Shown here: piece after piece, positions 53,301-62,249 of the stretch
How the letters are laid out: the number at the start of each line of letters is the position of its first letter
Numbering within the stretch: the first letter of the stretch is position 1
Assembly (NCBI RefSeq): GCF_000416965.1
Contig: NZ_ATCL01000020.1
Span: forward strand, 1-64,000
Reading direction: 5' to 3'
Length of the DNA: 64,000 bases
DNA from: Exiguobacterium chiriqhucha RW-2
Lineage (GTDB): Bacteria; Bacillota; Bacilli; Exiguobacteriales; Exiguobacteriaceae
The notes under the pieces: model-generated
Told to the model about the DNA's origin: nothing
Database searches by the model: none
The model's input: the letters and a program-made list of their open reading frames with translations, nothing else
Position numbers and translations under genes: made by a program

Positions 53301-55514
53301 ATTCGATATCACGTTAACCGCTCTGGAAATGAAGAAATCAAGGTTCTCGTTTCTTCTTCAGATTCAATTCGAAGATCTTCTGAGAAAGACGTCGAAACGA
53401 ACTATTATCGAACTAGACTTCATAGTCGACTTAAAGACCAATTGAAAGTTACAACTTTAGACGAACGGAAAGTAGACGAGTCTTTAAAAATTGTTAAAGA
53501 TTTATCTGGAGGCCTTGTACTTCGTGCATTAGGACCAGGTAAATTTGTAAACGAGTTTTTATCTGTGTATCTAACTGTTGCTCAAAGTAATAATCATCAA
53601 GATACCGTCGTCTTATGGGACATGTGCGACGAGCTCGAGTGGTTTAGAACGCGACAAAAGCGGCCGGATTTGCTAAAAACAACAATTCAATATTCAGCAG
53701 ATACAGAAACATACGATATTAACTTTGATTTAGTTGAACTAAAACTCATTCAACAAGAGAGTTATGTTAGCGAAGTGACGGACGCGAAAGTTCAACTATT
53801 GTCTGGAGAAAGAGCGTTACAGAAATTCTTTAGACGATTCGAATCAACACTTGAAAGAGAGTTGTATCTCAACTCGTTCTTACTCCATCTTGAAGATAAA
53901 CGAGCTTATGAAGAATATGAGCTAGCTCTCTTACACGAACTCAAGCATAATTCGAACGTGAAAATTAACTTCTCTTTCACTAAATCGATTTATGCATATA
54001 TTCATAACAAGAACACTGTGTTTGAAGGCAGAGCAGAACTTGCCCCAGGTCATTACTTTGAACGTGAAGATGAAGATGGAATTTCTGTCCATACGTTTAC
54101 ACGCTCGTACATCCTTTCAGAAATGAACGTTTCTAGCGATGAAGTGAAGTTGGAAATTGGAGATGATGAGGGAGCTGTAGAGCCGAACCCTATCGATAAC
54201 ATTGAGAAAGTGATGCCGCCAAAAGGGTTAGATAAGGGACATGAAAATATTCCTCCATCTGTAACACCAACTCAACTGCCTGTAAATTCAGACGGAGAAG
54301 ACGAATCGGATGATTTAGTTGAACCAGTTCAACCAAAGGATCCGTCAGTTGCTGAGCAGAAGTATCCGGAGGAAATCGCACTATTAAACGTTCAAGTGCC
54401 GAACGAAGAATCGTTTGACGCGGCCCTTCAAGAACTCGGTAATCGTTACGCAGACACTTTGCAGACGAAACTAAGAATCAACGGAGTTCAGTTTTCGGTA
54501 GAGCGCACGATTGTTGGGGCCAGTGTTATTCGAATTATTGGCAGAATTCCACCGAATCAAAGCATTACAGCCGTAGAGAAAAAGGCGAAAGATATGCCGC
54601 TTTGGCTTCACATTGATTCTCCTCCGACCATCTTTAGTGATCGTAACGGAATCAATATTGATATCAATCGTAATGACCCTGATACAATCTACTTCTCACA
54701 ATTTATGAAGTATGTACGTAACGATGTGACAAATCAAGAGCTAGAGAAAGGATTCATTGTTCCTATCGGGTTGAGTCCACTGAATGAAGTTATGACGGTT
54801 GATTTTAATGGAACAGAGCCACACATGTTAGTTGCTGGATCGACTGGGAGTGGGAAGAGTGTAAGTTTGAACTCGATTGTTATGTCGATGATGTGTCTTT
54901 ATGATCCAACTGAACTTCAATTCGTATTTATCGATCCTAAACAAGTTGAATTCTCAATGTTTGACGGGGTTAAGCATACGGAAAAAGTTTTGTTAGATTT
55001 GATTGAATCAGCTGATTATTTAGATGTTATGATTGCAGAGATGGAACATCGTTATACTAAGTTCCGTGACTCATATGCAAAGAATTTAATGGAATATAAC
55101 GAGTTATTAGCACAAGAAAACCGACATGAAGAAATCTTGCCAAGAATGGTGATTGTATTTGACGAGTTTGCAGACTTCATGATGCAGGATAAAGAATTCG
55201 CTCAGCGAATCGAAACTGCTATCAAGCGTCTAGGGCAAAAAGGACGGGCGGCAGGCATCCATATGATTGTCTGTACGCAGTCTCCAAAGGCTGAGATTAT
55301 CAGTACAACCATCAAGAACAACTTGGCAGCGCGGTTATGTCTTCGCGTCACAGACAGCGTAGCTTCGAACGTAGTAATGGATACGTCAGGCGGGGAGAAT
55401 TTGGCTGGAAAAGGTGACTATCTATTCAAGACAAACAAAGAACCGGCACGAGGCAAGAGTCCATACTTACAACCGCTCGCATTACGTGCATTGATGCAAT
55501 ACTTTAAGAAATAA
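50334..55514 (+). CDS. sspH: SspH/DptH-like giant protein with C-terminal FtsK/HerA-type motor
   Basis: A ~1726-residue protein. The first ~1270 residues are helical with several charged coiled-coil stretches (for example ~325-400) and no domain I can name. An acidic, Pro-rich linker follows (~1275-1355). The C-terminal ~350 residues are an FtsK/HerA-like ATPase: Walker A VAGSTGSGKSVSLNS near 1502, FVFIDPKQVEFSMFDG, Walker B MVIVFDEFADFM near 1606, and the late block CTQSPKAEIISTTIKNNLAA. DptH/SspH proteins show this layout and act as DNA motor and/or nuclease partner. The second ATG is preferred, with AAAGGAG nine bases upstream. Confidence 0.75.
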   Translation: MPVSTSYKETIIGHWIAQYLLNYLKDHNKKNAEKVLIKIEGINEDYFPAILNALLENEDQFKIFYNPVIRTIKRIEGYDSFVLNENENGVWLRNNVKSKEALILLMNERTPEAQSLKDIVSIDETQLLSSEGLRSLDESLHEKSHLEPHQIKDLMRLIGAYQYKNELDLQLSMLIAYLEDIIKTKNSSDEPFKSILGKQLPHFRLFKDEFLKFESLDALRKQLRKNFLLSHLRKTMVSYLDPEKLAKNVENFMSNEEKTNYSAEMWNNFNDEVHFLEKSMQFIERKNNDLLSLVSYTDAERIFGFKVSNSLKDKLNNSRDILIDKYVTAIDLAETVEEENKLKQQKLDAENRFDKGVEAVNAKTDLDAIREFREEFEEELEKEVILKKIVNIENKLENPSEYVDIFEAVLSESLVMLEDIDHEQFEGNLSFELTIDETLELSEKQATFFNFHLKSLSMLSSNIIILSHLKGTEDPSKEVEVLKVTLRLLRNEEPIAKTEFKIDAGETISENSFSQFINQIQNGYLQYIDVKRGTPSEQDFRNYLSEQTKFTSLTDKRLLKPIQQFDEFNKEYTKLLQTIINEERGATIDDITKAAVLTQEFLNCSEADVDGVRKIYSLLNDMGTINVVETKNSRQSEVERKIVSIFNPIRFIAYGYKLVHFGKLITDLSDTSHGRNKIQDVEDLKQYKEYLRGSFSNLAPSYYVSRDGHHLFVQDEFYGQGTYLEGGEIESVASQATSFAKEIEKVAHDYVRVYPYTADCLDILFLYVTNLEFVKKSIEQILKKDSVRKLNVTIHSPARAAMLYDEINQWIQSQEEYMNAVDVFGEFPRLEINVLPFSDSKTLEEKLDTLMLDFDLAVFIDYFGQQDNLKIPHQFYPEAHKECELDDKQWAFYENREFKSIKEGTRLISYVSPTQPKLMQQFYNMQAILKDGLVIEPEKIGLLKGRLSVTRTETNTLYKLAHEKFNWVITYDKFMDPLLMKQVAEGSNIIRYHVNRSGNEEIKVLVSSSDSIRRSSEKDVETNYYRTRLHSRLKDQLKVTTLDERKVDESLKIVKDLSGGLVLRALGPGKFVNEFLSVYLTVAQSNNHQDTVVLWDMCDELEWFRTRQKRPDLLKTTIQYSADTETYDINFDLVELKLIQQESYVSEVTDAKVQLLSGERALQKFFRRFESTLERELYLNSFLLHLEDKRAYEEYELALLHELKHNSNVKINFSFTKSIYAYIHNKNTVFEGRAELAPGHYFEREDEDGISVHTFTRSYILSEMNVSSDEVKLEIGDDEGAVEPNPIDNIEKVMPPKGLDKGHENIPPSVTPTQLPVNSDGEDESDDLVEPVQPKDPSVAEQKYPEEIALLNVQVPNEESFDAALQELGNRYADTLQTKLRINGVQFSVERTIVGASVIRIIGRIPPNQSITAVEKKAKDMPLWLHIDSPPTIFSDRNGINIDINRNDPDTIYFSQFMKYVRNDVTNQELEKGFIVPIGLSPLNEVMTVDFNGTEPHMLVAGSTGSGKSVSLNSIVMSMMCLYDPTELQFVFIDPKQVEFSMFDGVKHTEKVLLDLIESADYLDVMIAEMEHRYTKFRDSYAKNLMEYNELLAQENRHEEILPRMVIVFDEFADFMMQDKEFAQRIETAIKRLGQKGRAAGIHMIVCTQSPKAEIISTTIKNNLAARLCLRVTDSVASNVVMDTSGGENLAGKGDYLFKTNKEPARGKSPYLQPLALRALMQYFKK

Positions 55515-55518
55515 ACCC

Positions 55519-55555
55519 GTGAAGTAGCTGCATAAGCAGCTACTTCACTTCTTTT
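55519..55555 (+). terminator. Hairpin/terminator between sspH and sspB
   Basis: A perfect 13-base stem, GTGAAGTAGCTGC with GCAGCTACTTCAC and a 4-base loop, is followed by TTCTTTT, a poor T-tract. sspB begins about 20 bases later with no room for an obvious promoter, so partial termination or RNA processing is likely. Confidence 0.7.
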
Positions 55556-55575
55556 GGAAGATAGGTGGGAAAATT

Positions 55576-56457
55576 ATGGGATTTGGACAACATCAGAGTT
55601 TTTATTTTCGACCTTCGTGGATAAACAAAGGATTGACACACGTTAATCAGAACTCTAGATTTTTTTATGAAAAAAATCACTTTGAGGTACTGGGATTAGG
55701 AAAAAACATGGCGAAATCTTTGCGACATTGGTTGATTGCTACAAATGTTATCGAGGAGCAAAAGGGGAAACAAACAGTTCATGCCTTCACTGATTTTGGA
55801 AATGTCGTGTTCCGTTATGATCGACATCTGCAACATGGGCTGACGTTAGGAATGTTGCATTATAATTTGGTCACGAACAAAGACATCGCTACGACTTGGT
55901 ATTGGTTCTTTAACGAGTATCGAGAATCAGTGTTTGATCGTGAACGTTTAATGAGGTCTTTAGAAAAATGGGTAGAAGTGAACGGGTTGAAGAGTGTCTC
56001 TGAAAATACATTGAAGCGAGATATAGATTGTCTTCTCAACATGTACTCTTTGAAAGATTATAAACAACTTACTCCTGAAGATGTCATTTCATGTCCGCTC
56101 GAAAATTTAGAGATGGTTTCTAAAAGCGTAAATAATTACTACACCAAGTCGTTTGCGGATGTGGAAGAAATCCGGGACATTTTATTCATGTCACTTTTAA
56201 TCTATTCAAAAAAACATGGACAGACTGAATTTGCAGTCGAAGAATTAGCTGAGGCTCCAGAACTTTGGGGGAAGGTGTTTAATCTTTCGAGAAGCGCGAT
56301 TGTGGAATATGTTACGCAGATGACTGAAGACTATCCATTACGGTTTATTCGTACAAACAAGCTCGATACGGTACTGCTGACTAAAGAAGTATCATCAATC
56401 TCGGCACTTGAAGAAAGATATAAACAATATAGTAAAGAGGTAAGTAGCTATGCATAA
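55576..56457 (+). CDS. sspB: SspB-like DUF4007 protein
   Basis: A 293-residue protein whose N-terminus, GFGQHQSFYFRPSWINKGL, and the block FEVLGLGKNMAKSLRHWL match DUF4007, the family linked to phosphorothioation gene clusters; the SspB nickase of the single-strand system belongs here as far as I recall. It would nick one strand to allow backbone sulfur insertion together with SspC and SspD. AGGTGGG precedes the ATG. Its stop overlaps the sspC start by 8 bases, showing tight coupling to the ATPase. Confidence 0.78.
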   Translation: MGFGQHQSFYFRPSWINKGLTHVNQNSRFFYEKNHFEVLGLGKNMAKSLRHWLIATNVIEEQKGKQTVHAFTDFGNVVFRYDRHLQHGLTLGMLHYNLVTNKDIATTWYWFFNEYRESVFDRERLMRSLEKWVEVNGLKSVSENTLKRDIDCLLNMYSLKDYKQLTPEDVISCPLENLEMVSKSVNNYYTKSFADVEEIRDILFMSLLIYSKKHGQTEFAVEELAEAPELWGKVFNLSRSAIVEYVTQMTEDYPLRFIRTNKLDTVLLTKEVSSISALEERYKQYSKEVSSYA

Positions 56458-59400
56458 GTTTCAACCAAGCGTTAATATTTCGTACGATTTTCATAAAGAC
56501 AATTTACTTACGCAATTTGTACCAAATGATAAGCAGCTGAATATCATTCAAACAGTACTAGAGACGGTCACAAATCCTAATGAGATATCGAATGCCCATC
56601 TATTAATAGGTCCGTATGGTGCAGGGAAGTCAATGGTTGGAGCTATTATTTCAAACTTGATGATGAGTCGACGTAATGGGAAAGCGTTAAAAGGTTTCTA
56701 TTCGAACGTCGCGCAAATCAATCAAGAGCAAAGCTCGCATTTGGAGAACGTAATCCGGTCTAAAGATAAGCGATGGATTCCTGTAGCAATTGTTGGACAC
56801 TCTGGGAAACTAGCAGAAGTTATTCTTCATAATACGATTAAAGCGTTAAAAGACGAAGATATTTCTTTTAGCTTAAAAGGTGAAGAAGAACAAATTGTTC
56901 AAACGATTAAGAATTGGCGCAAGAATTATCAAAATACGTACTCAAATTTGAAAGACTTGTGTGCAAAAGATGACAACAGTATTGATGCACTAGTAGCGCA
57001 GATAAAGGCAGGAAATAAAGAAGCATCTGAGACGTTTAAAAAGTACTATACGATTTTGACTTCAGGCGCTACTTTGACTGTCACTTCTTCGGCGAACGAA
57101 TTAGAACAACTAGAATATATTTTGAAACAGTTAAAGAAACAAAAAGTCGGGTTATTCATTACTTACGATGAATTCGGACGTTTTCTCCAGCTGCTTGATA
57201 AAGCTAGCACGTACAAAGCAATGCAAGAAATGCAAGATTTAGCCGAACTTTCGAATCGACTTGAAAACTTAGGAGTGTTATTTATTACGCACTCTGGTTT
57301 AAGACAATATGCAGAAAAAAACAGCTTTTCAAAGTCGGAATTAGAGCGAGTCGAAAAGCGTTTCCGTGCACATTATTTAGAGAGCGATTCTTCTCTATTT
57401 TATCGTTCTGCCTTTAAAGTGTTAGGGCGTCAAGATGAAGTGAATACGCCTAGTCTATTTCTCCAAAATGATATTGAGCGATATAAAATTGACATAACTA
57501 AGTTCAATTTATTTCCTCAGATGTCTTCACAAGAAATTGACGGAACTATATTAGAAGGATGTCAGCCAATTCATCCATTAACAATTTATCTTTTGCCCCA
57601 CTTATCGAATATTCTTGGTCAAAACGAGCGTACGTTATACATGTTCTTAGCCCAGTTTGATGGCAAATTCGACGAGACAAAATGGTATTATGCGGACGAA
57701 TTGTTCGACTACTTTTACTCTGATGAAACACTATATTATCGTATCGAAGAATTAAAACAGTATCGTTTCGCCGTAAGTTATGGGGTAACCGATTCAGCTC
57801 TTCGTCTAATCAAGTTACTCACGCTTCTTGAGAACTTCAAAGGGAAGTTTGCAATTAAAGAAGATTTAATCAGTTTCGCACTTGGAATCAGTGTAGATGA
57901 GGCAAAAGCGGTTATCGATGAGTTGATTCAAGTAAAATTACTGAGATATAACCGAATCACAAATTCTTATGAAATGTATACAGGTTCAATTTTAGAGCTT
58001 GACGAATTGGTTCAGCAATATCGTTTGAAGATAAAAGATGATGATGTTTTAAGAGCACAACCATTGAAAGAATTAATTAAGAACAAGTATTATCTGCCGT
58101 TAACATATAACAGCGAAAAAAGTATGACGAGATATATTGAGGTCGATTTTTATTTTGATGTGGAGTCAATTTCGGAAAAACAGACGGCAGCGGATGGTGA
58201 GTTGTCTGTCATTCTAAGTTCAGCTGAAACAGAAAATTCACATCTTCAATTAATTGACCATTCAACTGCAGATAACCAAAGACTGTTTGTTGAATTTAAA
58301 TTAGATAAACAAGAACTGGTCGAGAAGATTGATGAATATCGCACACTCATGCACATGTTAAGTGATAAGGTGCTTTTGAAGACAGATGAGCAGTTAGAAT
58401 CCGAAATCGGTTACCGGATGGAAAATCTGATTTTTGAAATCCAACAGTATTTATCGCCACTTGAAAACTTTAGTCCTCAACATTTGAACTGGTTTTACGG
58501 TAACGAAAAAGTCAAAGGAATTACGTCTAGATTTGCGCTTGAAAATTTCTTATCAAATTGGATGAGCGAACGATTTAATGAGACGTTAGAGGTACGAAAT
58601 GAAGGATTCAACAAGCAAAAGGTTTCAAAAGTTCAACGTAATGCAGCGGTTGGTGTACTTGATAAATTGATGAAGAGTCGTGCGATCGAAGGTATCGAGA
58701 TAGATGGGTTTGGTCCAGACTACTTAATTTATGTCTCGATTTTGAAAAACAATCAAATCGACCCATTTAACTTAACGAACTTAAATTCAGACATATTGAA
58801 AAATATGCGAGCATCAATGCTAAATTATCTTGAGACTTCAGATCGTGGTAATTTGTTAACACTTTTGCAAGTTTTACAGAAAGAGCCTTATGGCATGAGA
58901 AAACCAATTGTTCCGATTCTGACAGTTGCTTTACTAAAAGACTATTGGCATCAACTTTCCTTCTACGCTAATGGGCTATTTGTTGAAGAGATGAACGCAG
59001 ATTTGTTGTATTCAATCCTTGAACAAGAAGCCAGTTTTTATGAATTCGAGTTCTTTAAAATGGACCAAAACATTCGTCATTCTCTTTTAGGCGTGAATGA
59101 GACCTTCTTTAGAAATTCATTTGAAGAACACCCGGTTCAACTGTTTAGCAACTTAAGAAGATGGTTGCGTCAATTGCCGAGATATACTCAAATCACTTCT
59201 CAACAAGCTGAATCAATCATCGAATTCAAAGAAATCATTCGATACAGTGAAATCGACCCAATGGATGCAGCGACACGGCTTCATAAACTTAGGGAACAGA
59301 TTAATGATAACTTCTCTACCATCAAACAAGACTTAGAAAAACATTTAACGAATGCTAAACATATGCTTAAAGAAGAAGCATTAAATGTTTTAGGAATTCA

Positions 59401-59809
59401 TGAAGACTTGGACGTATGGATTGGATTAAACCGTGATTTAATATCAAAAAATCCGATTTTATTCGATGTAGTCAGCGTAATGGAGCGTAAAGAAGATTGG
59501 TTGGTAGTCTTGATTCGTAAAACAGTTGGAGTGCGTCTTGAAGAATGGTCGGACGTCACTCTAGATTCGTTCCAATCATCGTTGAAACGATTACTAGTTG
59601 TTTCTGACGATGAAGAGACGATTCGAATCGTGACAAACGATCAAACAACTGCAACCATACAAAAAGTGGAGCTATCGGTAAAAGGAAAGACAGTACTCAA
59701 GAATTTACAGCGAACAGTTCAATCTACTGGCAGAACAATGCAAGCAGACGAAATGAAGTACATTCTTTACAAATTGCTCGAAGAATTAGAGACAAGTTCG
59801 GAGGAGTGA
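56450..59809 (+). CDS. sspC: SspC-like P-loop ATPase
   Basis: A 1119-residue AAA-like ATPase. Walker A LLIGPYGAGKSMVGA is at residues ~51-65 (GPYGAGKS 54-61) and a Walker B-like strand LFITYDEFGRFLQL near 235-247. The remaining ~850 residues are mainly helical with no named domain; the winged-helix-like stretch near 470-520 follows the ATPase core. SspC is the ATPase of the modification complex with SspB and SspD, thought to drive DNA handling for sulfur insertion. A BREX BrxC-like protein was considered because of the similar layout, but the DUF4007 partner favours SspC. Confidence 0.75.
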   Translation: MHKFQPSVNISYDFHKDNLLTQFVPNDKQLNIIQTVLETVTNPNEISNAHLLIGPYGAGKSMVGAIISNLMMSRRNGKALKGFYSNVAQINQEQSSHLENVIRSKDKRWIPVAIVGHSGKLAEVILHNTIKALKDEDISFSLKGEEEQIVQTIKNWRKNYQNTYSNLKDLCAKDDNSIDALVAQIKAGNKEASETFKKYYTILTSGATLTVTSSANELEQLEYILKQLKKQKVGLFITYDEFGRFLQLLDKASTYKAMQEMQDLAELSNRLENLGVLFITHSGLRQYAEKNSFSKSELERVEKRFRAHYLESDSSLFYRSAFKVLGRQDEVNTPSLFLQNDIERYKIDITKFNLFPQMSSQEIDGTILEGCQPIHPLTIYLLPHLSNILGQNERTLYMFLAQFDGKFDETKWYYADELFDYFYSDETLYYRIEELKQYRFAVSYGVTDSALRLIKLLTLLENFKGKFAIKEDLISFALGISVDEAKAVIDELIQVKLLRYNRITNSYEMYTGSILELDELVQQYRLKIKDDDVLRAQPLKELIKNKYYLPLTYNSEKSMTRYIEVDFYFDVESISEKQTAADGELSVILSSAETENSHLQLIDHSTADNQRLFVEFKLDKQELVEKIDEYRTLMHMLSDKVLLKTDEQLESEIGYRMENLIFEIQQYLSPLENFSPQHLNWFYGNEKVKGITSRFALENFLSNWMSERFNETLEVRNEGFNKQKVSKVQRNAAVGVLDKLMKSRAIEGIEIDGFGPDYLIYVSILKNNQIDPFNLTNLNSDILKNMRASMLNYLETSDRGNLLTLLQVLQKEPYGMRKPIVPILTVALLKDYWHQLSFYANGLFVEEMNADLLYSILEQEASFYEFEFFKMDQNIRHSLLGVNETFFRNSFEEHPVQLFSNLRRWLRQLPRYTQITSQQAESIIEFKEIIRYSEIDPMDAATRLHKLREQINDNFSTIKQDLEKHLTNAKHMLKEEALNVLGIHEDLDVWIGLNRDLISKNPILFDVVSVMERKEDWLVVLIRKTVGVRLEEWSDVTLDSFQSSLKRLLVVSDDEETIRIVTNDQTTATIQKVELSVKGKTVLKNLQRTVQSTGRTMQADEMKYILYKLLEELETSSEE

Positions 59810-59811
59810 CC

Positions 59812-60072
59812 ATGCGTCTAGATTTAGTGAGGAAAATTGAATTTGCGATTCGTCATCATGGTGGTACTGCTACCTTGAAAGAAATATATGATTATGTTGA
59901 AAAGTCATTTTATCAACTTGGTCTAGACGGATATAAAGATTGGAAATCTCAAGTCAGAAAACATATCCATATGCATTCAAGTGACTGTGATATTTATCGC
60001 GGGGAGCGAGATCTGTTTTATGCAGTTGAAGGAAAAGGCAAGGGTATTTGGGGATTAAGAAATAAGGGATAA
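59812..60072 (+). CDS. Small winged-helix protein (HARE-HTH/Mrr-N-like) between sspC and sspE
   Basis: An 86-residue protein made of one winged-helix domain: RKIEFAIRHHGGTATLKEIY for the first helices, then WKSQVRKHIHMHSSD and IYRGERDLFYAVEGKGKGIW for the recognition helix and wing. This pattern is seen in HARE-HTH/Mrr N-terminal domains that precede nucleases. GGAGGAG at the end of sspC is its ribosome site; it starts 2 bases after the sspC stop and sspE begins 13 bases after its own stop, so it is embedded in the operon. It could guide the SspE nuclease to DNA or regulate the locus. Confidence 0.75.
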   Translation: MRLDLVRKIEFAIRHHGGTATLKEIYDYVEKSFYQLGLDGYKDWKSQVRKHIHMHSSDCDIYRGERDLFYAVEGKGKGIWGLRNKG

Positions 60073-60085
60073 GGTGGAGGGGCAC

Positions 60086-62215
60086 GTGGATAAAATTAGT
60101 TTGATAGAGTTGCTGAAAAAGAATGATAGTGGAAAGTTAGTTTTGCCGGATTTCCAAAGAGATTTTGAATGGGATAAAGAAGGACAAAAAAATTTACTAT
60201 CTTCTTTTCTAGCTCAACTTCCAATAGGGAGTCTATTAATTTTAGAGGGTGAGAGAGAGCATTTTGCTGCAAAAAGATTATGTTACATCAATCCTCTAAA
60301 GCAATCTGAAAGAAAAGAGGAATGCTGGTATTTATTAGACGGGCAACAAAGAGTCACGAGTCTAAAAACTTTTTTTACAGATTTATATTCACAAAACGAA
60401 AATTGGAGAGAGACGCATAAGTCACTATATAATGATTTGAACATGCGTTGGTTTATGAAGGTCACCCCTCAAAACGACGAAGACATTTTCGGTTGGAATA
60501 AACTTAGATTTGAGGGATTCCGCGAGTATGAACCTTCAATTATTGTGGATTATATTCAAAATAAGAAAATTTTAAGGTCAAAAGATTTTTATTGGTATCA
60601 TCCAGATTATAAATCGCTCGATAGCGAAGGTAACATAAGAGAGGGTGCCAAAAAGAAAAATGATATTGCTAACAAGGCTGCAGAGAACAGATTGATCCCT
60701 TTATATTCTTTATATAACTCTGAAGGACAATCACTGCATGAACAAGTACTTGAAAAACTAAAAAATATTAGGATTGAAGAGTTAAAAGCAGAAGTAGAAG
60801 AAGAAGACTATTCATTATTTGATATTCTTGGATGGATAGAGCCCGATATTGAAAATCAATCTGAAGATAAATCATTTGTAGATAATGCTTGGATGAGGTT
60901 AGGAGCAAAATGGGTACAAGATGTAATGAATCAGTTTGCGAAAAATTTAGAACAAGAGATTTCGATTATTGAATTAAAGTCAAATGAAATAAGCCGCGCA
61001 ATATCTATATTTGAAAACATAAACATGGGTGGAACAAAGCTAAATACTTTTGATTTAATAGTGGCTAAAGCTGCACGGTCATCAAATGAATTCGAAGGGT
61101 CACTTTCTCAAAAAATAACTCATCAATTAAACGAAAAAATAAATATTCCTCCTGTACTTTGTAAAAGGGTTTCAGGTGATAAACCAAATGAGTTTCTATC
61201 AGAAAATATGAATGTTTTTTCAGATAATAAGATTTCTAAAAGTTTCAAGGACATGTACTTAAACTTGCTATCAATCGAAAATTATTTTAAGTACGGTGAA
61301 TTGAAAGATTTAAAAGTAGACTACATTAAAAGAAAAAAAATACTTGAAATTTCACATGAGAAAATTCATGAAAGTACGGACAGGATTGTTCTTGCAATTC
61401 AAAGAAGTTTGGCATTTTTAAACACAAGGCTTGGTGTTACGGATATAAACAAAATTTCCTATGAATTAATGATACTTCCGATTTCTTACATGTTCTTAGA
61501 TTCCGATAATTGGGAGAATGAAAGCGTGTTAGATAAGATAGAATACTGGTATTGGGTATCAATTTTTGGAGGTGCATACAGAGAAGCTCAAAACAGTCGA
61601 TGTATTAAAGATGTATTTTTATTGCACCAATGGTGTACGGAAAATATAGATAATCCTTTTCATTATTTGCATGAAAAAGTATTGAAAGAGGATGGATACA
61701 CCGACCTAGAGACTCTGTTAATGAAAAACGAGGCACATAACGTTCGTGAATCAGTAAGTAATACTATTTTACAATACGCATTGTCAAAGCAACCTAAGGA
61801 TTTATTGGCGCATGACAACACTACTATTGCGTTGAACCCATGGGATGTATCAAAAAAGACTGTAATAGAACTTCCATCAGAGAAATTTGAGTTAGAAGTT
61901 CATGAACACCATGTTGTTCCTATAGCATCAGTAAGCACTATAGAAGAATCTGCTAAGAAAATTAGGAGTCAAAAAGGAAATTTGTTAAATAGTCCATTGA
62001 ACAAAACCCTTATCTCTTCAAAAACTAATCTGAAAATCAAGGACAAGTCGATAAAGCGTTACTATCAAAGTCTAAATGACGAGTCAAAAGTTTGCCATTT
62101 CATACCTTTAGAAGAAGAATTAAACCAACTAGAAAACGTCGAGGCATTTTTAGAATCGAGGTTCAAGTTAATTAGAACAAACTTAATTTCTTATCTAAAT
62201 ACTTTACAGCCTTAA
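60086..62215 (+). CDS. sspE: SspE-like DUF262 / HNH nuclease effector
   Basis: A ~709-residue restriction effector. The N-terminal DUF262 (ParB-like) domain is clear: KLVLPDFQRDFEWDKEGQKN near 16-35, PIGSLLILEG, and the nucleotide-binding DGQQR motif in WYLLDGQQRVTSLKTFF near 83-98, plus IFENINMGGTKLNTFDLIVA near 308. The C-terminal region carries HEHHVVPIAS (~600) and SSKTNLKIKDKSIKRY, an HNH-type nuclease core. In known SspE the DUF262 part senses phosphorothioates and NTPs and the C-terminal domain nicks phage DNA. The GTG start follows GGAGGGG by three bases; an upstream GTG is possible. Confidence 0.78.
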   Translation: MDKISLIELLKKNDSGKLVLPDFQRDFEWDKEGQKNLLSSFLAQLPIGSLLILEGEREHFAAKRLCYINPLKQSERKEECWYLLDGQQRVTSLKTFFTDLYSQNENWRETHKSLYNDLNMRWFMKVTPQNDEDIFGWNKLRFEGFREYEPSIIVDYIQNKKILRSKDFYWYHPDYKSLDSEGNIREGAKKKNDIANKAAENRLIPLYSLYNSEGQSLHEQVLEKLKNIRIEELKAEVEEEDYSLFDILGWIEPDIENQSEDKSFVDNAWMRLGAKWVQDVMNQFAKNLEQEISIIELKSNEISRAISIFENINMGGTKLNTFDLIVAKAARSSNEFEGSLSQKITHQLNEKINIPPVLCKRVSGDKPNEFLSENMNVFSDNKISKSFKDMYLNLLSIENYFKYGELKDLKVDYIKRKKILEISHEKIHESTDRIVLAIQRSLAFLNTRLGVTDINKISYELMILPISYMFLDSDNWENESVLDKIEYWYWVSIFGGAYREAQNSRCIKDVFLLHQWCTENIDNPFHYLHEKVLKEDGYTDLETLLMKNEAHNVRESVSNTILQYALSKQPKDLLAHDNTTIALNPWDVSKKTVIELPSEKFELEVHEHHVVPIASVSTIEESAKKIRSQKGNLLNSPLNKTLISSKTNLKIKDKSIKRYYQSLNDESKVCHFIPLEEELNQLENVEAFLESRFKLIRTNLISYLNTLQP

Positions 62216-62216
62216 A

Positions 62217-62249
62217 GAAAGCGGAACCATTTCAGTTGGTTCCGCTTTC
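62217..62249 (+). terminator. Terminator at the right edge of the defence island
   Basis: A perfect 13-base stem, GAAAGCGGAACCA with TGGTTCCGCTTTC, follows sspE. Confidence 0.85.

Noticed and set aside
45084-55514. Classical DndBCDE plus DptFGH system
   Set aside because: The F, G and H proteins do look DptFGH-like, but DndB, DndD and DndE are missing and the modification genes are of the SspB/C/D type.
45084-62215. BREX type with BrxP (PAPS reductase) and BrxC-like ATPase
   Set aside because: There is no PglZ phosphatase, BrxL protease or BREX methyltransferase, whereas DUF4007 and a DUF262/HNH protein fit the Ssp system.
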